A program made the position numbers and the translations under genes. Shown here piece by piece: positions 8,646 through 16,889 of a stretch of DNA of 64,000 bases. Below the pieces are notes generated by a model that was given only the letters and a program-made list of their open reading frames with translations, made no database searches and was not told the origin of the DNA. Source of the DNA: Ideonella sp. (GTDB lineage Bacteria; Pseudomonadota; Gammaproteobacteria; Burkholderiales; Burkholderiaceae_C). The stretch covers positions 496,001 through 560,000 of the forward strand of contig JABTUY010000001.1 of NCBI GenBank assembly GCA_015075165.1. The letters run 5' to 3'. Positions within the stretch are counted from its first letter, which is position 1, and the number at the start of each line of letters is the position of its first letter.

Positions 8646-11243
8646 ATGCCCACCCGACGCCTGCCCGCGCCGCCGCTGGAGCTGTACCACGCCAAGCGCG
8701 ACTTCAGTGCCACGCCGGAGCCGCGCGGCGACGCGGCCCCCGCCCATCGCGGGCCGCTGGCCTACGTAATCCAGAAGCACGCGGCGACGCGGCTGCACTA
8801 CGACCTGCGGCTCGAGCACGACGGCGTGATGTGGTCGTGGGCGGTGCCCAAGGGGCCGAGCGTCGATCCGGCCGACAAGCGCATCGCGATGCGCACCGAA
8901 GATCATCCGATCGCCTACAACCGCTTCGAGGGCACGATCCCGAAGGGCCACTACGGCGCCGGCACGGTGATCGTGTGGGACCGCGGCACTTGGCAGCCCG
9001 CCGGTGACCCGGCGCGGGGCCTGGCCGACGGCAAGCTGCTGTTCACGCTCGATGGCCTGAAGCTCAAGGGCCAGTGGGAACTGGTGCGCATCAAGCCGAA
9101 GGACGGCGAGCGCGGCGACCCGTGGATCCTGTTCAAGAAGCGCGACGCGCATGCGCGCGCACGTGCCGACTACGACGTGGTGCGCGCTCTGCCCGACAGC
9201 GTGGGCCCGCAGCCGGCCGCGGCGGCGAGCGCGCCGGCCGCGAGCCGGGACACGAAGCCACGCGCCCGCGCCGCCGGCTTCACGCTGCCGCCCGGCGCGC
9301 TGAAGGCCACGCCGCCGGCCGCGCTGGCGCCGCAGCTCGCCACCCAGGCCAACGGCCTGCCCGTCCACGGCACCGATGGCGCGCCCGCCGACGGCGGCTG
9401 GATCTTCGAGATCAAGCTCGACGGCTACCGCATGCTGGCGCGCTTCGACGGCGGCGCCGCGGCGCCGCGGCTGTTCACGCGCAACGGCCACGACTGGAGC
9501 GCGCGCATGCAGCCGCTGCAGCGCGAACTCGCCGCACTGAAGCTGAAGGCGAGCTGGCTCGACGGCGAGGTGGTGGTGCCCGGGCCCGACGGCCTGCCGC
9601 GGTTCAACGCGCTGCAGAACGCGTTCGACGCCGCCGACACCAGCGACATCGTCTACTACGTGTTCGACCTGCCGTACTTCGAGGGCCACGACCTGCGCGC
9701 GGTGCCGCTGCGCGAGCGCCGCCGGCTGCTCGAGGCGCTGCTCGAGCAGCGCGGCAGCGAGCACGTGCGCCTGAGCGCGACGTTCGACGCCGATCCGGTG
9801 CAGCTGATGCAGTCGATCGAGGCGTTGAAGCTCGAAGGCCTGATCGCCAAGCGCGCCGATTCGCCGTACGTGTCACGCCGCACCGACAGCTGGCTCAAGC
9901 TGAAGAGCCGGCAGCGGCAGGAGTTCGTGATCGCCGGCTTCACCGACCGCTCGGGCGACCCGCGCGCGGCCGAGATCGGCAGCCTCGTGCTCGCGGTGCA
10001 CGACGAGCACGGCCGGCTGCGCCCGGCCGGCAATGTCGGCACCGGCTGGTCGGCCAAGACCGCGGCGCTGCTGAAGACGCGGTTGCTCAAGCTCGAAGTC
10101 GGCGCGCCGCCGTTCGAGCCCGCCGCGGCGGGCGACGGCAAGAGCAAGCGCTGGCCGAAGAAGTCCACCTGGCCCGAGCGTTGGGTGAAGCCGCAGCTGG
10201 TGGCCGACGTGAACTTCGCCGACTGGACGCCCGACGGTTCGATCCGCCACGCCACGTTCGTCGCGCTGCGCGACGACAAGCCGGCGCGGCAGGTGCAGCG
10301 CGAGACGGTGGCCACGCCGGCCGGCGCGCTGCCGATCCGCCGCGACAAGCCGCTGACCAAGGTGTCGAATCCGGCGCGCGTGATCGACGCGCGCAGCGGG
10401 CTGACCAAGCTCGACCTGGTGCGCTACTACGAGAGCGTCAGCGACTGGCTGCTGCCGCACCTCAAGGGCCGCCCGTGCTCGCTGGTGCGCGCGCCCGATG
10501 GCCTCGGCGGCGAGGTGTTCTTCCAGAAGCACCTGGGCAAGCTGGAGATTGCCGGCATCACCGCGCTCGACCCCGCGCTGTGGCCGCAGCACGAGCCGCT
10601 GCTCGAAGTGGGCAGCGCGCTGGCGATCGCCAACGCGGCGCAGCTGAACGTGATCGAGTTCCACACCTGGAACGCCAGCGTGCGCCGCATCGACGCGCCC
10701 GACCGCATGGTGTTCGACCTCGACCCCGGCGAAGGCCTGGCGTGGTCGCGCATGCAGGAGGCGGCCACGCTGGTGCACGGCTTTCTCGCCGAGTTGGGGC
10801 TGCACGCGTGGTTGAAGACCAGCGGCGGCAAGGGCCTGCACGTGGTGGTGCCGCTGGCGCCGCGCCACGACTGGGACACGGTGAAGGGTTTCTCGCAGGC
10901 GGTGGTCGAGCACCTGGCGCAGGTGGTGCCGCTGCGCTTCTCGGCCAGAAGCGGCGCGCACAACCGCATCGGCAAGGTGTTCGTCGACTACCTGCGCAAC
11001 AGCCACGGCGCCACCACCGCGGCGGCGTATTCGGCGCGCGCGCGGCCAGGCCTGGGCGTGTCGATGCCGGTGCGCTGGGACGATCTCGGCGCGCTGAAGT
11101 CGGGCGCGCAGTGGACGATCGCCGACGCGCGCGAGCACCTGTCGTTCCAGCGTGCCGACCCGTGGGCCGACTACTGGCGCTGCCGGCAGACGCTGTTGCG
11201 GGCGATGAAGCGGCTCGGATACAACACCTCTGCACCCGCATAG
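8646..11243 (+). CDS. ligD: Multifunctional non-homologous end-joining DNA ligase LigD
   Basis: 865 residues with domain order phosphoesterase-ligase-polymerase, as in Pseudomonas LigD. The N-terminal 3'-phosphoesterase (residues 15-170) shows IQKHAATRLHYDLRLE and PKGHYGAGTV. The ATP-dependent ligase (about 210-530) has motif I EIKLDGYR with the nucleotidyl lysine near 257, and LEGLIAKRADSPY plus SWLKLKSR for motifs IV and V. The primase/polymerase (about 570-865) has DLVRYYESV, the metal-binding FDLDPGEG and TSGGKGLHVVVPL. It trims, fills and seals double-strand breaks with Ku. The ku gene follows 125 bp downstream. GACAAT ends 7 bp before the ATG. Confidence 0.96.
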   Translation: MPTRRLPAPPLELYHAKRDFSATPEPRGDAAPAHRGPLAYVIQKHAATRLHYDLRLEHDGVMWSWAVPKGPSVDPADKRIAMRTEDHPIAYNRFEGTIPKGHYGAGTVIVWDRGTWQPAGDPARGLADGKLLFTLDGLKLKGQWELVRIKPKDGERGDPWILFKKRDAHARARADYDVVRALPDSVGPQPAAAASAPAASRDTKPRARAAGFTLPPGALKATPPAALAPQLATQANGLPVHGTDGAPADGGWIFEIKLDGYRMLARFDGGAAAPRLFTRNGHDWSARMQPLQRELAALKLKASWLDGEVVVPGPDGLPRFNALQNAFDAADTSDIVYYVFDLPYFEGHDLRAVPLRERRRLLEALLEQRGSEHVRLSATFDADPVQLMQSIEALKLEGLIAKRADSPYVSRRTDSWLKLKSRQRQEFVIAGFTDRSGDPRAAEIGSLVLAVHDEHGRLRPAGNVGTGWSAKTAALLKTRLLKLEVGAPPFEPAAAGDGKSKRWPKKSTWPERWVKPQLVADVNFADWTPDGSIRHATFVALRDDKPARQVQRETVATPAGALPIRRDKPLTKVSNPARVIDARSGLTKLDLVRYYESVSDWLLPHLKGRPCSLVRAPDGLGGEVFFQKHLGKLEIAGITALDPALWPQHEPLLEVGSALAIANAAQLNVIEFHTWNASVRRIDAPDRMVFDLDPGEGLAWSRMQEAATLVHGFLAELGLHAWLKTSGGKGLHVVVPLAPRHDWDTVKGFSQAVVEHLAQVVPLRFSARSGAHNRIGKVFVDYLRNSHGATTAAAYSARARPGLGVSMPVRWDDLGALKSGAQWTIADAREHLSFQRADPWADYWRCRQTLLRAMKRLGYNTSAPA

Positions 11244-11368
11244 GGTAGTTCGGCAGCCCGGATGCTGCGCGCGGCCGGGGCCCGACGTATGCTTGCCGTC
11301 CCCGCCCGCACCGGCCTTCGAAGCGCTTGCGCGCCCGTCGACCGCAGGGCGACGCTGGAGACGCTTCG

Positions 11369-12301
11369 ATGGCCGCACGCGCGATTGCCTCGTTGACGCT
11401 CGGGTTCGGACTGGTGTCGATCCCGGTCAAGCTGTACTCGGCCACCGAAAGCTCGGCGGCAGTGCGCTTCAACCTGCTCACCAAGGACGGCTCGCGCGTG
11501 AAGCAGCAGTACGTGTCGGAGAAGGACGGCAAGATCGTCGAGCGCGCCGACATGGTCAAGGGCTACGAGTTCGAGAAGGACAAGTTCGTGCTCTTCGAGC
11601 CGGCCGAGCTGAAGGCGCTAGAGGAAGGCAGCGACCACGTGATCGAGATTGTCGCCTTCGTGCCGCAGAAGTCGATCGACCCGATCTACTACGACAAGGC
11701 GTACATGCTGGCGCCCGACAAGCGCGGCGGCAAGCCGTATGCGCTGCTGGCCGAGGCGATGCGCAACAGCGAACGCTGCGCGCTCGCGCGCTGGTCGTGG
11801 AAGGCCAAACGCTACGTGGTGCAGGTGCGCCCGGCCGAAGACGGCCTCGTGCTGCAGCAACTGTACTTCGCAGGCGAGGTGCGCTCGCTGAAAGACCTGA
11901 ACATCGAGCGGGTCGACGTCACGCAGGGCGAGCTCGACCTCGCGCTGCAGCTGATCGACCAGATCGCCGCCGACGGCTACGACCCCGCGGCATACCAGGA
12001 CGAAGAGAAGGCGCGCGTGCTAGCGGCGATCGACCGCAAGATCGCCGGCCAGCAGATCGTCACGCACGAGGAGGTCGAGTCACCGGCCAGCGGCCAGGTG
12101 ATCGACCTGATGGAGGCGCTGCGCGCCAGCCTGAACAAGCGCGGCGGCACGGCGGCGGGCAAGGCGGTGTCGAAGCCAGCGGCCGGCGAAGTCGCTGCCA
12201 CCGCGACCAAAGAGCGCAAGGGCATCAAGCGCGCAGCGCCTGCCGAGCTGGCCGCGGCCGAGGACGCCCCGCGCGTCGCGCGTGCCCGCGCACGCAAGTA
12301 G
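11369..12301 (+). CDS. ku: Non-homologous end-joining protein Ku
   Basis: 310 residues, typical of bacterial Ku. The beta-barrel core is evident: MAARAIASLTLGFGLVSIPVKLYSATE, FNLLTKDGSRVKQQYVSEKDGKIVERADMVKGYEF, VFVPQKSIDPIYYDKAYML, and ALLAEAMRNSERCALARW. The tail after about residue 255 is basic and Ala-rich (KERKGIKRAAPAE), as expected for the DNA-sliding extension. The homodimer threads onto broken ends and recruits LigD. The start is the ATG preceding AARAIASLTLGFG; upstream sequence has no family similarity. It lies between ligD and the HTH/TPR gene on the same strand. Confidence 0.96.
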   Translation: MAARAIASLTLGFGLVSIPVKLYSATESSAAVRFNLLTKDGSRVKQQYVSEKDGKIVERADMVKGYEFEKDKFVLFEPAELKALEEGSDHVIEIVAFVPQKSIDPIYYDKAYMLAPDKRGGKPYALLAEAMRNSERCALARWSWKAKRYVVQVRPAEDGLVLQQLYFAGEVRSLKDLNIERVDVTQGELDLALQLIDQIAADGYDPAAYQDEEKARVLAAIDRKIAGQQIVTHEEVESPASGQVIDLMEALRASLNKRGGTAAGKAVSKPAAGEVAATATKERKGIKRAAPAELAAAEDAPRVARARARK

Positions 12302-12326
12302 CGCGGTCTCGCATGACGTGGCCCGA

Positions 12327-13217
12327 GTGAGCGCGAGCACCGCGCCGCCCACCTACTCCCTGAGGAGCGTTCGCGACCTGCTGGGCCTGCCGGCGCGCAC
12401 GGTGTCGCGGCTGATCGAGGGTGGTTTCGTCAAGCCGGGACGCGGGCCACGCAACGAGTTCCGCTTCTCGTTCCAGGACGTGGTGCTGCTGCGCACCGCC
12501 GAGCAGTTGCTCGCCGCCGGTATCACGCCGCGCAAGGTGCTGAAGTCGCTGGCGCGGCTGCGCCACGAGCTGCCGGCCGACCTGCCGCTGAGCGGCCTGC
12601 GCATCTCGGCGATCGGCGCCGACGTCGCGGTGCGCTCCGGCGGCCTGCAGTGGGACGCCGAGTCGCAGCAGCTGCTGATGGATTTCGAGCTGGCGCCGGC
12701 CGGCGGCGCGGTGGCGGTGATCACGCACGCGGGCGTGCGGGCGATGGGCGTCGACGCCGCCGATGCGAAGGTGGAGGTGGCGGCCGAAGCGGCGGCCATC
12801 TCCACGCCGCCACCCGCCGCCTCCGCGCTCGCGCACGCGGCCGCAATCGAGCACAGCGACCCGGCCGCCGCCGAGGCGGCGTACCGCGCGACGATCGCGC
12901 GCGTGCCCGAGAGCATCGATGCGCGGCTGAACCTCGGTGCGCTGCTGTTCGAGCGCGGCCGCCTCGGCGACGCGCTGGCCGTGTACGACGATGCGCTGGC
13001 GCGCGCGCCGCGCGAGGCGCGGCTGCACTACAACCGCGCGCTGGTGCTCGAAGACCTGCAACGCAGCGACGACGCGATCGCGGCCTACGACACCTGCCTG
13101 GCGATCGCACCCGATTTCGCCGATGCGCACTTCAACGCAGCGCGGCTGCACGAGTTGCGCGGCCGCACGCAGGCGGCGCTACGCCACTTCAGCGCGTACC
13201 GGCGGCTGCAGCGCTGA
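12327..13217 (+). CDS. MerR-like HTH protein with C-terminal TPR repeats
   Basis: About 296 residues from the GTG at 12327, 25 bp after ku; an in-frame ATG at 12282 inside the ku 3' end is the alternative. The N terminus (YSLRSVRDLLGLPARTVSRLIEGGFVKPGRG to ITPRKVLKSLARLRHEL) is a MerR-like winged HTH. A middle Ala-rich linker leads to tandem TPRs from about residue 160 (AEAAYRATIARVPESIDARLNLGALLFERGRLGDALAVYDDAL, then two more units). Such proteins are annotated as MerR/TPR regulators. Co-directionality and close spacing suggest it belongs to the NHEJ unit, perhaps as regulator or scaffold; that is inference. Confidence 0.75.
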   Translation: MSASTAPPTYSLRSVRDLLGLPARTVSRLIEGGFVKPGRGPRNEFRFSFQDVVLLRTAEQLLAAGITPRKVLKSLARLRHELPADLPLSGLRISAIGADVAVRSGGLQWDAESQQLLMDFELAPAGGAVAVITHAGVRAMGVDAADAKVEVAAEAAAISTPPPAASALAHAAAIEHSDPAAAEAAYRATIARVPESIDARLNLGALLFERGRLGDALAVYDDALARAPREARLHYNRALVLEDLQRSDDAIAAYDTCLAIAPDFADAHFNAARLHELRGRTQAALRHFSAYRRLQR

Positions 13218-13244
13218 CGCGGCCGCGCGCAGGCAAACCCCATC

Positions 13245-13946
13245 GTGAGCACCACGCCAGCGGCACCGCAACGATCGTCGACCCAGCTCGTGGTCGACCG
13301 CGACACCACGGTGTCGGCGCTGGTCGACGCGCCGCCGGGGCCGCCCGCCTTCGCCTGCGTGCTCGCACACGGCGCCGGCGCCGGCATGACGCACCCGTTC
13401 TTGCAGCTCGTGGCCGAGGGCCTGGCCGCGCGGTCGATCGCCGCGCTGCGCTACCAGTTTCCTTACATGGAGCGCGGCAGCCGGCGGCCCGACGCACCGA
13501 AGCTCGCGCACGCCGCCGTGCGCGCCGCGGTGGCCGACGCGGCACAACGCTGGCCGCGCTTGCCGCTGCTGGCCGGCGGCAAATCGTACGGCGCGCGCAT
13601 GACCTCGCAGGCGCAGGCCGCAGCGCCGCTGCCGGGCGTCGCGGGCCTGGTGTTCCTCGGCTTTCCGCTGCACCCGGCGGGCAAACCGTCGCTCGACCGC
13701 GCGCAGCACCTGGCGGCGGTGCGGCTGCCGATGCTGTTTGTGCAGGGCACGCGCGACGAGCTGGCCGACACGACGCTGATCGAGTCGACCGTCGGCGCAC
13801 TCGGCGCGCGCGCCGCGTTGTACTGGGTGAGCGATGGCGACCACTCGTTCCGCGTGCCGGCACGCGCGGGCCGCAAGCCCGATACGGTGCTGGCCGGCGT
13901 GCTCGATCGCATCGCCGACTGGGCCGGGCGGCTCGACCCGGCTTGA
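13245..13946 (+). CDS. Alpha/beta hydrolase of the KANL3/Tex30-like family
   Basis: 233 residues with GTG start, 27 bp after the TPR gene. The fold motifs are ACVLAHGAGAGMTHPF (oxyanion region), FPYMERGSRRPD, LLAGGKSYGARMTS carrying the nucleophile in G-K-S-Y-G, GLVFLGFPLHPAGKPS, LFVQGTRDELAD, and WVSDGDHSF with the likely catalytic His. These match the small alpha/beta hydrolases annotated as dienelactone-hydrolase-like or Tex30-like. Substrate is unknown. Possibly part of the same transcript as ligD-ku-HTH, but functional linkage is not shown. Confidence 0.8.
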   Translation: MSTTPAAPQRSSTQLVVDRDTTVSALVDAPPGPPAFACVLAHGAGAGMTHPFLQLVAEGLAARSIAALRYQFPYMERGSRRPDAPKLAHAAVRAAVADAAQRWPRLPLLAGGKSYGARMTSQAQAAAPLPGVAGLVFLGFPLHPAGKPSLDRAQHLAAVRLPMLFVQGTRDELADTTLIESTVGALGARAALYWVSDGDHSFRVPARAGRKPDTVLAGVLDRIADWAGRLDPA

Positions 13947-13950
13947 AGTC

Positions 13951-14018
13951 GCCGCCTACGGCGGCAGGCTTCTCGCGACGGCGAACGAACCCAGCGCGTT
14001 GCGCCAGGCTCGTTCGCC
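13951..14018. repeat. Pair of inverted repeats at the edge of the kinase remnant
   Basis: GCCGCC-TAC-GGCGGC (13951-13965) is followed by a 9-bp inverted repeat, GGCGAACGA (13980-13988) and TCGTTCGCC (14010-14018). Similarity to the intact histidine kinase gene begins exactly at the right arm. This may mark the recombination junction through which the partial copy arrived. Confidence 0.45.
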
Positions 14019-14421
14019 GCTGCACGCGCTGGCGCAGCAGACGCGCGCGATCTCGCCGCGTGCGCTCGACCAGCGCCTGCACCTCGACAACCCGGCCGAG
14101 GAGCTGTTGCCGTGGATCGAGCAGTGCAACGCGCTGATGGCGCGCGTGGCGCGCGCCTACGCGCAGCTCGAAAGCTTGCCGCGGCGGCCGACGCCGCCGC
14201 TCACGTGCGCGTGCTGGTGCAGTACCACGGGCCCGCGATCGACGCGCAGCACCTGCCGCTTCTATCGCGGCCAGGAGTGCCGCAGCTGCGACGACGGCCA
14301 GCCGCACCACGGCCTCGGCCTGGCGATCGTCGCGGCGATCGCGCGCATGAACGCCGGCGCGCCGCTGGCCGAGAGCGTCGGCGGCACCACGCGCATCGGC
14401 TTCACACCGGCGGCGGCGTGA
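14017..14421 (+). pseudogene. Decayed internal-deletion copy of the sensor kinase gene at 17567-18982
   Basis: The DNA closely matches the intact kinase: HAMP segment [22 protein letters not shown], then a jump to the C-terminal ATPase end ([37 protein letters not shown]). The phospho-accepting His box and most of the ATPase domain are deleted. The first junction shifts the frame; a second deletion of 14 bp at a CCGC direct repeat (after CACCTGCCGC) restores it, so a continuous frame remains by chance. It lacks a start, a membrane segment and catalytic parts, and cannot be a working kinase. Confidence 0.85.
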
Positions 14422-15088
14422 GTCCGCCGCGTGGTGCCACGCGCAGCAGCACCACCAGCACCACGGCTGCCGCTGCCAGCAGCAGCCACCCTGCGGGTAC
14501 ACGCAGCGCCGTCAGCAGCGCCGCGCAGTACAGGCACGCCAGCAGCGGCACCGCAAACAACCCGCGCGGCGCGGGGTCGACCAGCAGCAGCAGGCCCAGC
14601 GTCGCCAGCAGAGTCGGCTCGGGCATCAGCCCGAACATCGCTGCCTGCGACCATGGCTGCCCCGAAGCCAGCGCGAGCAGCGGGTAGAGCACGACCCCGA
14701 GCACGATCAACGCCAGTGCGATCGGGTCGGTCGGCCTGCGGCGGCGCCGCAGCGCCACGCCGCGCACGAAGCCCATCCACATCAGCGCCGCACCCTGTGC
14801 CGCGAACAGCCAGGCGAGGTAATCGGCGCTGAAGTTGATCGGCGCGAAGCGCCAGTGCAGGAAGCCCCACGCCACCCAGCCCCACGCCGCCACGAGCACC
14901 GCGAACACCGCGCGGTCGCGCAGCGCCGAGTGCTCGCCCATCAACCACAGCAGCAGCACCGCGCCGGCCCCGAGCGCCAGCCACTGCCACGGCCAGACGT
15001 CGCCGTTGTACGACTCGATCAGGCGCCAGTAGGTGTGCGGCGAGAACAGCAAGAAGCTGTCGAGCCGGTAGCTGAGCCAGTCGCCCAC
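14402..15088 (-). CDS. DUF6064-type integral membrane protein
   Basis: About 228 residues with GTG start (VGDWLSYRLDSFLLFSPHTYWRLIESYN), which is the family's conserved beginning. Six or more hydrophobic segments follow. Function is unknown for the family. It starts 6 bp after the stop of the aldo/keto reductase, so the two form an operon. Its last codons (PPPV, stop) are read antisense across the 3' end of the kinase remnant, so the present C terminus may have been created by that insertion. Family membership is by recollection of the N-terminal signature. Confidence 0.72.
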   Translation of the reverse strand: MGDWLSYRLDSFLLFSPHTYWRLIESYNGDVWPWQWLALGAGAVLLLWLMGEHSALRDRAVFAVLVAAWGWVAWGFLHWRFAPINFSADYLAWLFAAQGAALMWMGFVRGVALRRRRRPTDPIALALIVLGVVLYPLLALASGQPWSQAAMFGLMPEPTLLATLGLLLLVDPAPRGLFAVPLLACLYCAALLTALRVPAGWLLLAAAAVVLVVLLRVAPRGGLTPPPV

Positions 15089-15093
15089 GCGGC

Positions 15094-16038
15094 CTACAGC
15101 AGCTGCGCGGTCTGCACGATCATGCGCTTGCGCTGCTGCGCGTCGGGCAGCATGCCGCCAGCCACCGCCATGTTCTCGCGCACGTGCGCGACGCGGGTGG
15201 TGGCCGGGATCGCGCAGGTGACCGCCGGGTGCGAGACCACGAACTTCAGCGCGAACTGCGCCCAGCTGGTGCACTGCAGCTCCGCGGCGATCGGCGGCAG
15301 CGCGTGCCGCTCGAGCGTGCGCAGCAGCGCGCCCTGCTCGAACGGGCGGTTGGCGATCACCGCGATGCCGCGCTCGCGCGCCAGCGGCAGGATGCGATCC
15401 TCGGCGCGGCGGTCGGCCAGGCTGTAGGTGAGCTGCACGAATTCGACCGGCTGCGTGCGCAGGATCTGCTCCACGTCGCGCATGCGCCGCCCTTCGGACG
15501 TGGTGATGCCCACGTAGCGCAGCCGGCCGGCGGCCTTCATCTCGAACAGCACCGGCAGGTGCGCCTGCCACGACAGCAGGTTGTGCACCTGCAGCAGGTC
15601 GAAGCGCGCCACGCCCCACAGCGCGCGCGAGGTCTCGATCTGCGCCGGCCCGCGCAGCGCCGGCGTGATCCACACCTTGTCGGCGGCGAACACGCGCGGC
15701 GTCAGGCCGAGCCGGCGCAGCGCATCGCCGATCACGTCCTGCGACGAGCCGTACATCGGCGACGAGTCGATCAACCGGCCGCCGGCGGAGAAGAACGCGG
15801 CGATCACATCGGCACACTGCGCGCGCGCCGGCGCGTCGTCGCCGACGTTGAAGGTGATCCAGCTGCCCAGGCCCGCGCGCGGCAGCGGCGCGCCGTCGGC
15901 CAGCGTCGGCGGGCGCGACGGCGGCGTGGCTGTCGCGGCGGGCTGGGTCTGCGCGAGCGCACGCGGCAGTGCGAGCGCTGCGGCGGCAAGGCCGCCGATG
16001 CGCAGGCAGGCTCTTCGATCGAGGTTGGCGCGCTTCAC
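15094..16038 (-). CDS. Tat-exported aldo/keto reductase-like protein
   Basis: About 314 residues from the GTG at VKRANLDRR. The N terminus DRRACLRIGGLAAAALALPRALAQ is a twin-arginine-type signal, so the enzyme should fold in the cytoplasm and be exported to the periplasm. The barrel follows: LGSWITFNVGDD, RLIDSSPMYGSSQDVIGDAL, ADKVWITP, DLLQVHNLLSW, YVGITTSEGRRM and CAIPATTRV. The Tyr and Lys of the AKR active site are present. Upstream on the same strand a GACAAT hexamer ends 10 bp before the GTG. It is followed immediately by the DUF6064 gene. Confidence 0.82.
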   Translation of the reverse strand: MKRANLDRRACLRIGGLAAAALALPRALAQTQPAATATPPSRPPTLADGAPLPRAGLGSWITFNVGDDAPARAQCADVIAAFFSAGGRLIDSSPMYGSSQDVIGDALRRLGLTPRVFAADKVWITPALRGPAQIETSRALWGVARFDLLQVHNLLSWQAHLPVLFEMKAAGRLRYVGITTSEGRRMRDVEQILRTQPVEFVQLTYSLADRRAEDRILPLARERGIAVIANRPFEQGALLRTLERHALPPIAAELQCTSWAQFALKFVVSHPAVTCAIPATTRVAHVRENMAVAGGMLPDAQQRKRMIVQTAQLL

Positions 16039-16198
16039 GCTGCCGGCGATTGTCCACCCGGTGCGCGGCGGCGATGTATCCGTTGTTTCAGCGTGCTCGG
16101 CGCGACGCGCGGGGCGTTGAATGCGTGGGCGCCGGCGATGGCGTGGGCCCGCTGGGCTGGGCATGTCGCGCCCCGGACGTCGTGCCACGATCGAGCGG

Positions 16199-16302
16199 GC
16201 CGAGGCCGCCGGGTGCCCTGGCCCTCCATGTCCCCCGCCATCGGCCTGGAGGGCCGATGGCTCCTCCTTTACTTCCGGGCAAGGGCACCCGGCGTCCTCG
16301 GC
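16199..16302. repeat. Large composite inverted repeat in a 320-bp gene-free interval
   Basis: Outer arms of 26 nt (16199-16224 and 16277-16302) are reverse complements with two mismatches. Inside is a perfect 10-bp stem, GCCATCGGCC/GGCCGATGGC, with a 5-nt loop TGGAG (16237-16261). The whole interval 16039-16359, between the aldo/keto reductase start and the DUF4148 stop, holds no gene that I can see. It could be an extragenic palindromic element, a structured RNA or a terminator of the DUF4148 gene; no T-run follows either arm. Confidence 0.75.
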
Positions 16303-16359
16303 GGTGCAACCGCGGTGGCGTTCGAAGGCGAAGACCAGCCGCGGCTACAGCCCAACGCA

Positions 16360-16731
16360 TCAGTTCGCGCGGGCGATCGGCGCGTCGAGCGCGCGCAGGC
16401 CGGCGGCGTGCACTTGCGCGATCTGCTCGGGCGTCGAGACGACGCTGACTTCGCCCTGGTCGATCAGGCCCAGGCGTTGCGCGGCGCGCGTTTCGGCCTT
16501 CACCTGCGCGCGGCTCTTGGTGCCGTCGCTCTCGATCACGAAGCGCGACGCTTCGCCATGCGCGATCTGGCCGGCCTTCAGCGCGGCAGCGGCCTGCGCG
16601 CTCACGTCGGAGCGCAGCGCGGTCGACACCGTGTCGGTCCGATCCCATTGAGTCACTTCCTGCGCCAGTGCGGAGGTCGAGAAGCCGACGGCGGCGACGA
16701 CGGCGGTGGCGAGGGTGGTCAGCTTGTTCAT
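16360..16731 (-). CDS. DUF4148-family small secreted protein
   Basis: 123 residues. A signal peptide (MNKLTTLATAVVAAVGFSTSALA) is followed by a mature chain with the DUF4148 pattern of short helices (RAQVKAETRAAQRLGLIDQGE) that is common and expanded in Burkholderiales. Function is unknown; the family is often linked to metal or stress-responsive loci. AGGAGATGAC directly precedes the ATG. The gene diverges from the response regulator with a 158-bp shared region containing a perfect 20-bp palindrome, so it is a likely target of that regulator. Confidence 0.85.
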   Translation of the reverse strand: MNKLTTLATAVVAAVGFSTSALAQEVTQWDRTDTVSTALRSDVSAQAAAALKAGQIAHGEASRFVIESDGTKSRAQVKAETRAAQRLGLIDQGEVSVVSTPEQIAQVHAAGLRALDAPIARAN

Positions 16732-16800
16732 GTCATCTCCTGATGGATCGCTGGGGTTGGATGAGGGTGTCGACCGGCAGCGCCCGAATCGATGAAGGGA

Positions 16801-16806
16801 ACTTTA
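16801..16806 (-). promoter_or_regulatory. Candidate -10 box for the DUF4148 gene
   Basis: On the minus strand TAAAGT lies about 70 bp upstream of the DUF4148 ATG and about 31 bp from the edge of the 20-bp palindrome, an arrangement in which the regulator could bind upstream of the promoter. No good -35 is visible, which would suit activator-dependent transcription. The call is tentative. Confidence 0.3.
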
Positions 16807-16836
16807 GGAACCGAAACCGTCGCGCACCGAACGCGC

Positions 16837-16856
16837 GGATTACGAATTCGTAATCC
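16837..16856. promoter_or_regulatory. Perfect 20-bp palindrome, probable response-regulator operator
   Basis: GGATTACGAATTCGTAATCC is fully self-complementary. Its ATTACnnnnnnGTAAT core resembles the boxes bound by CusR/CopR-type metal-responsive regulators. A GACAAT -10-like hexamer (16877-16882) lies 20 bp downstream, so the operator overlaps the -35 position of the response-regulator promoter, a class II activator geometry. It probably controls both divergent genes. Confidence 0.75.
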
Positions 16857-16889
16857 AGCGCCGGTGGCTCACGCGCGACAATCCACGCC

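Noticed and set aside
13951-13965. GCCGCC-TAC-GGCGGC as a transcription terminator of the alpha/beta hydrolase gene
   Set aside because: The stem is only 6 bp with a 3-nt loop and no T-run; I list it only as part of the inverted-repeat edge.
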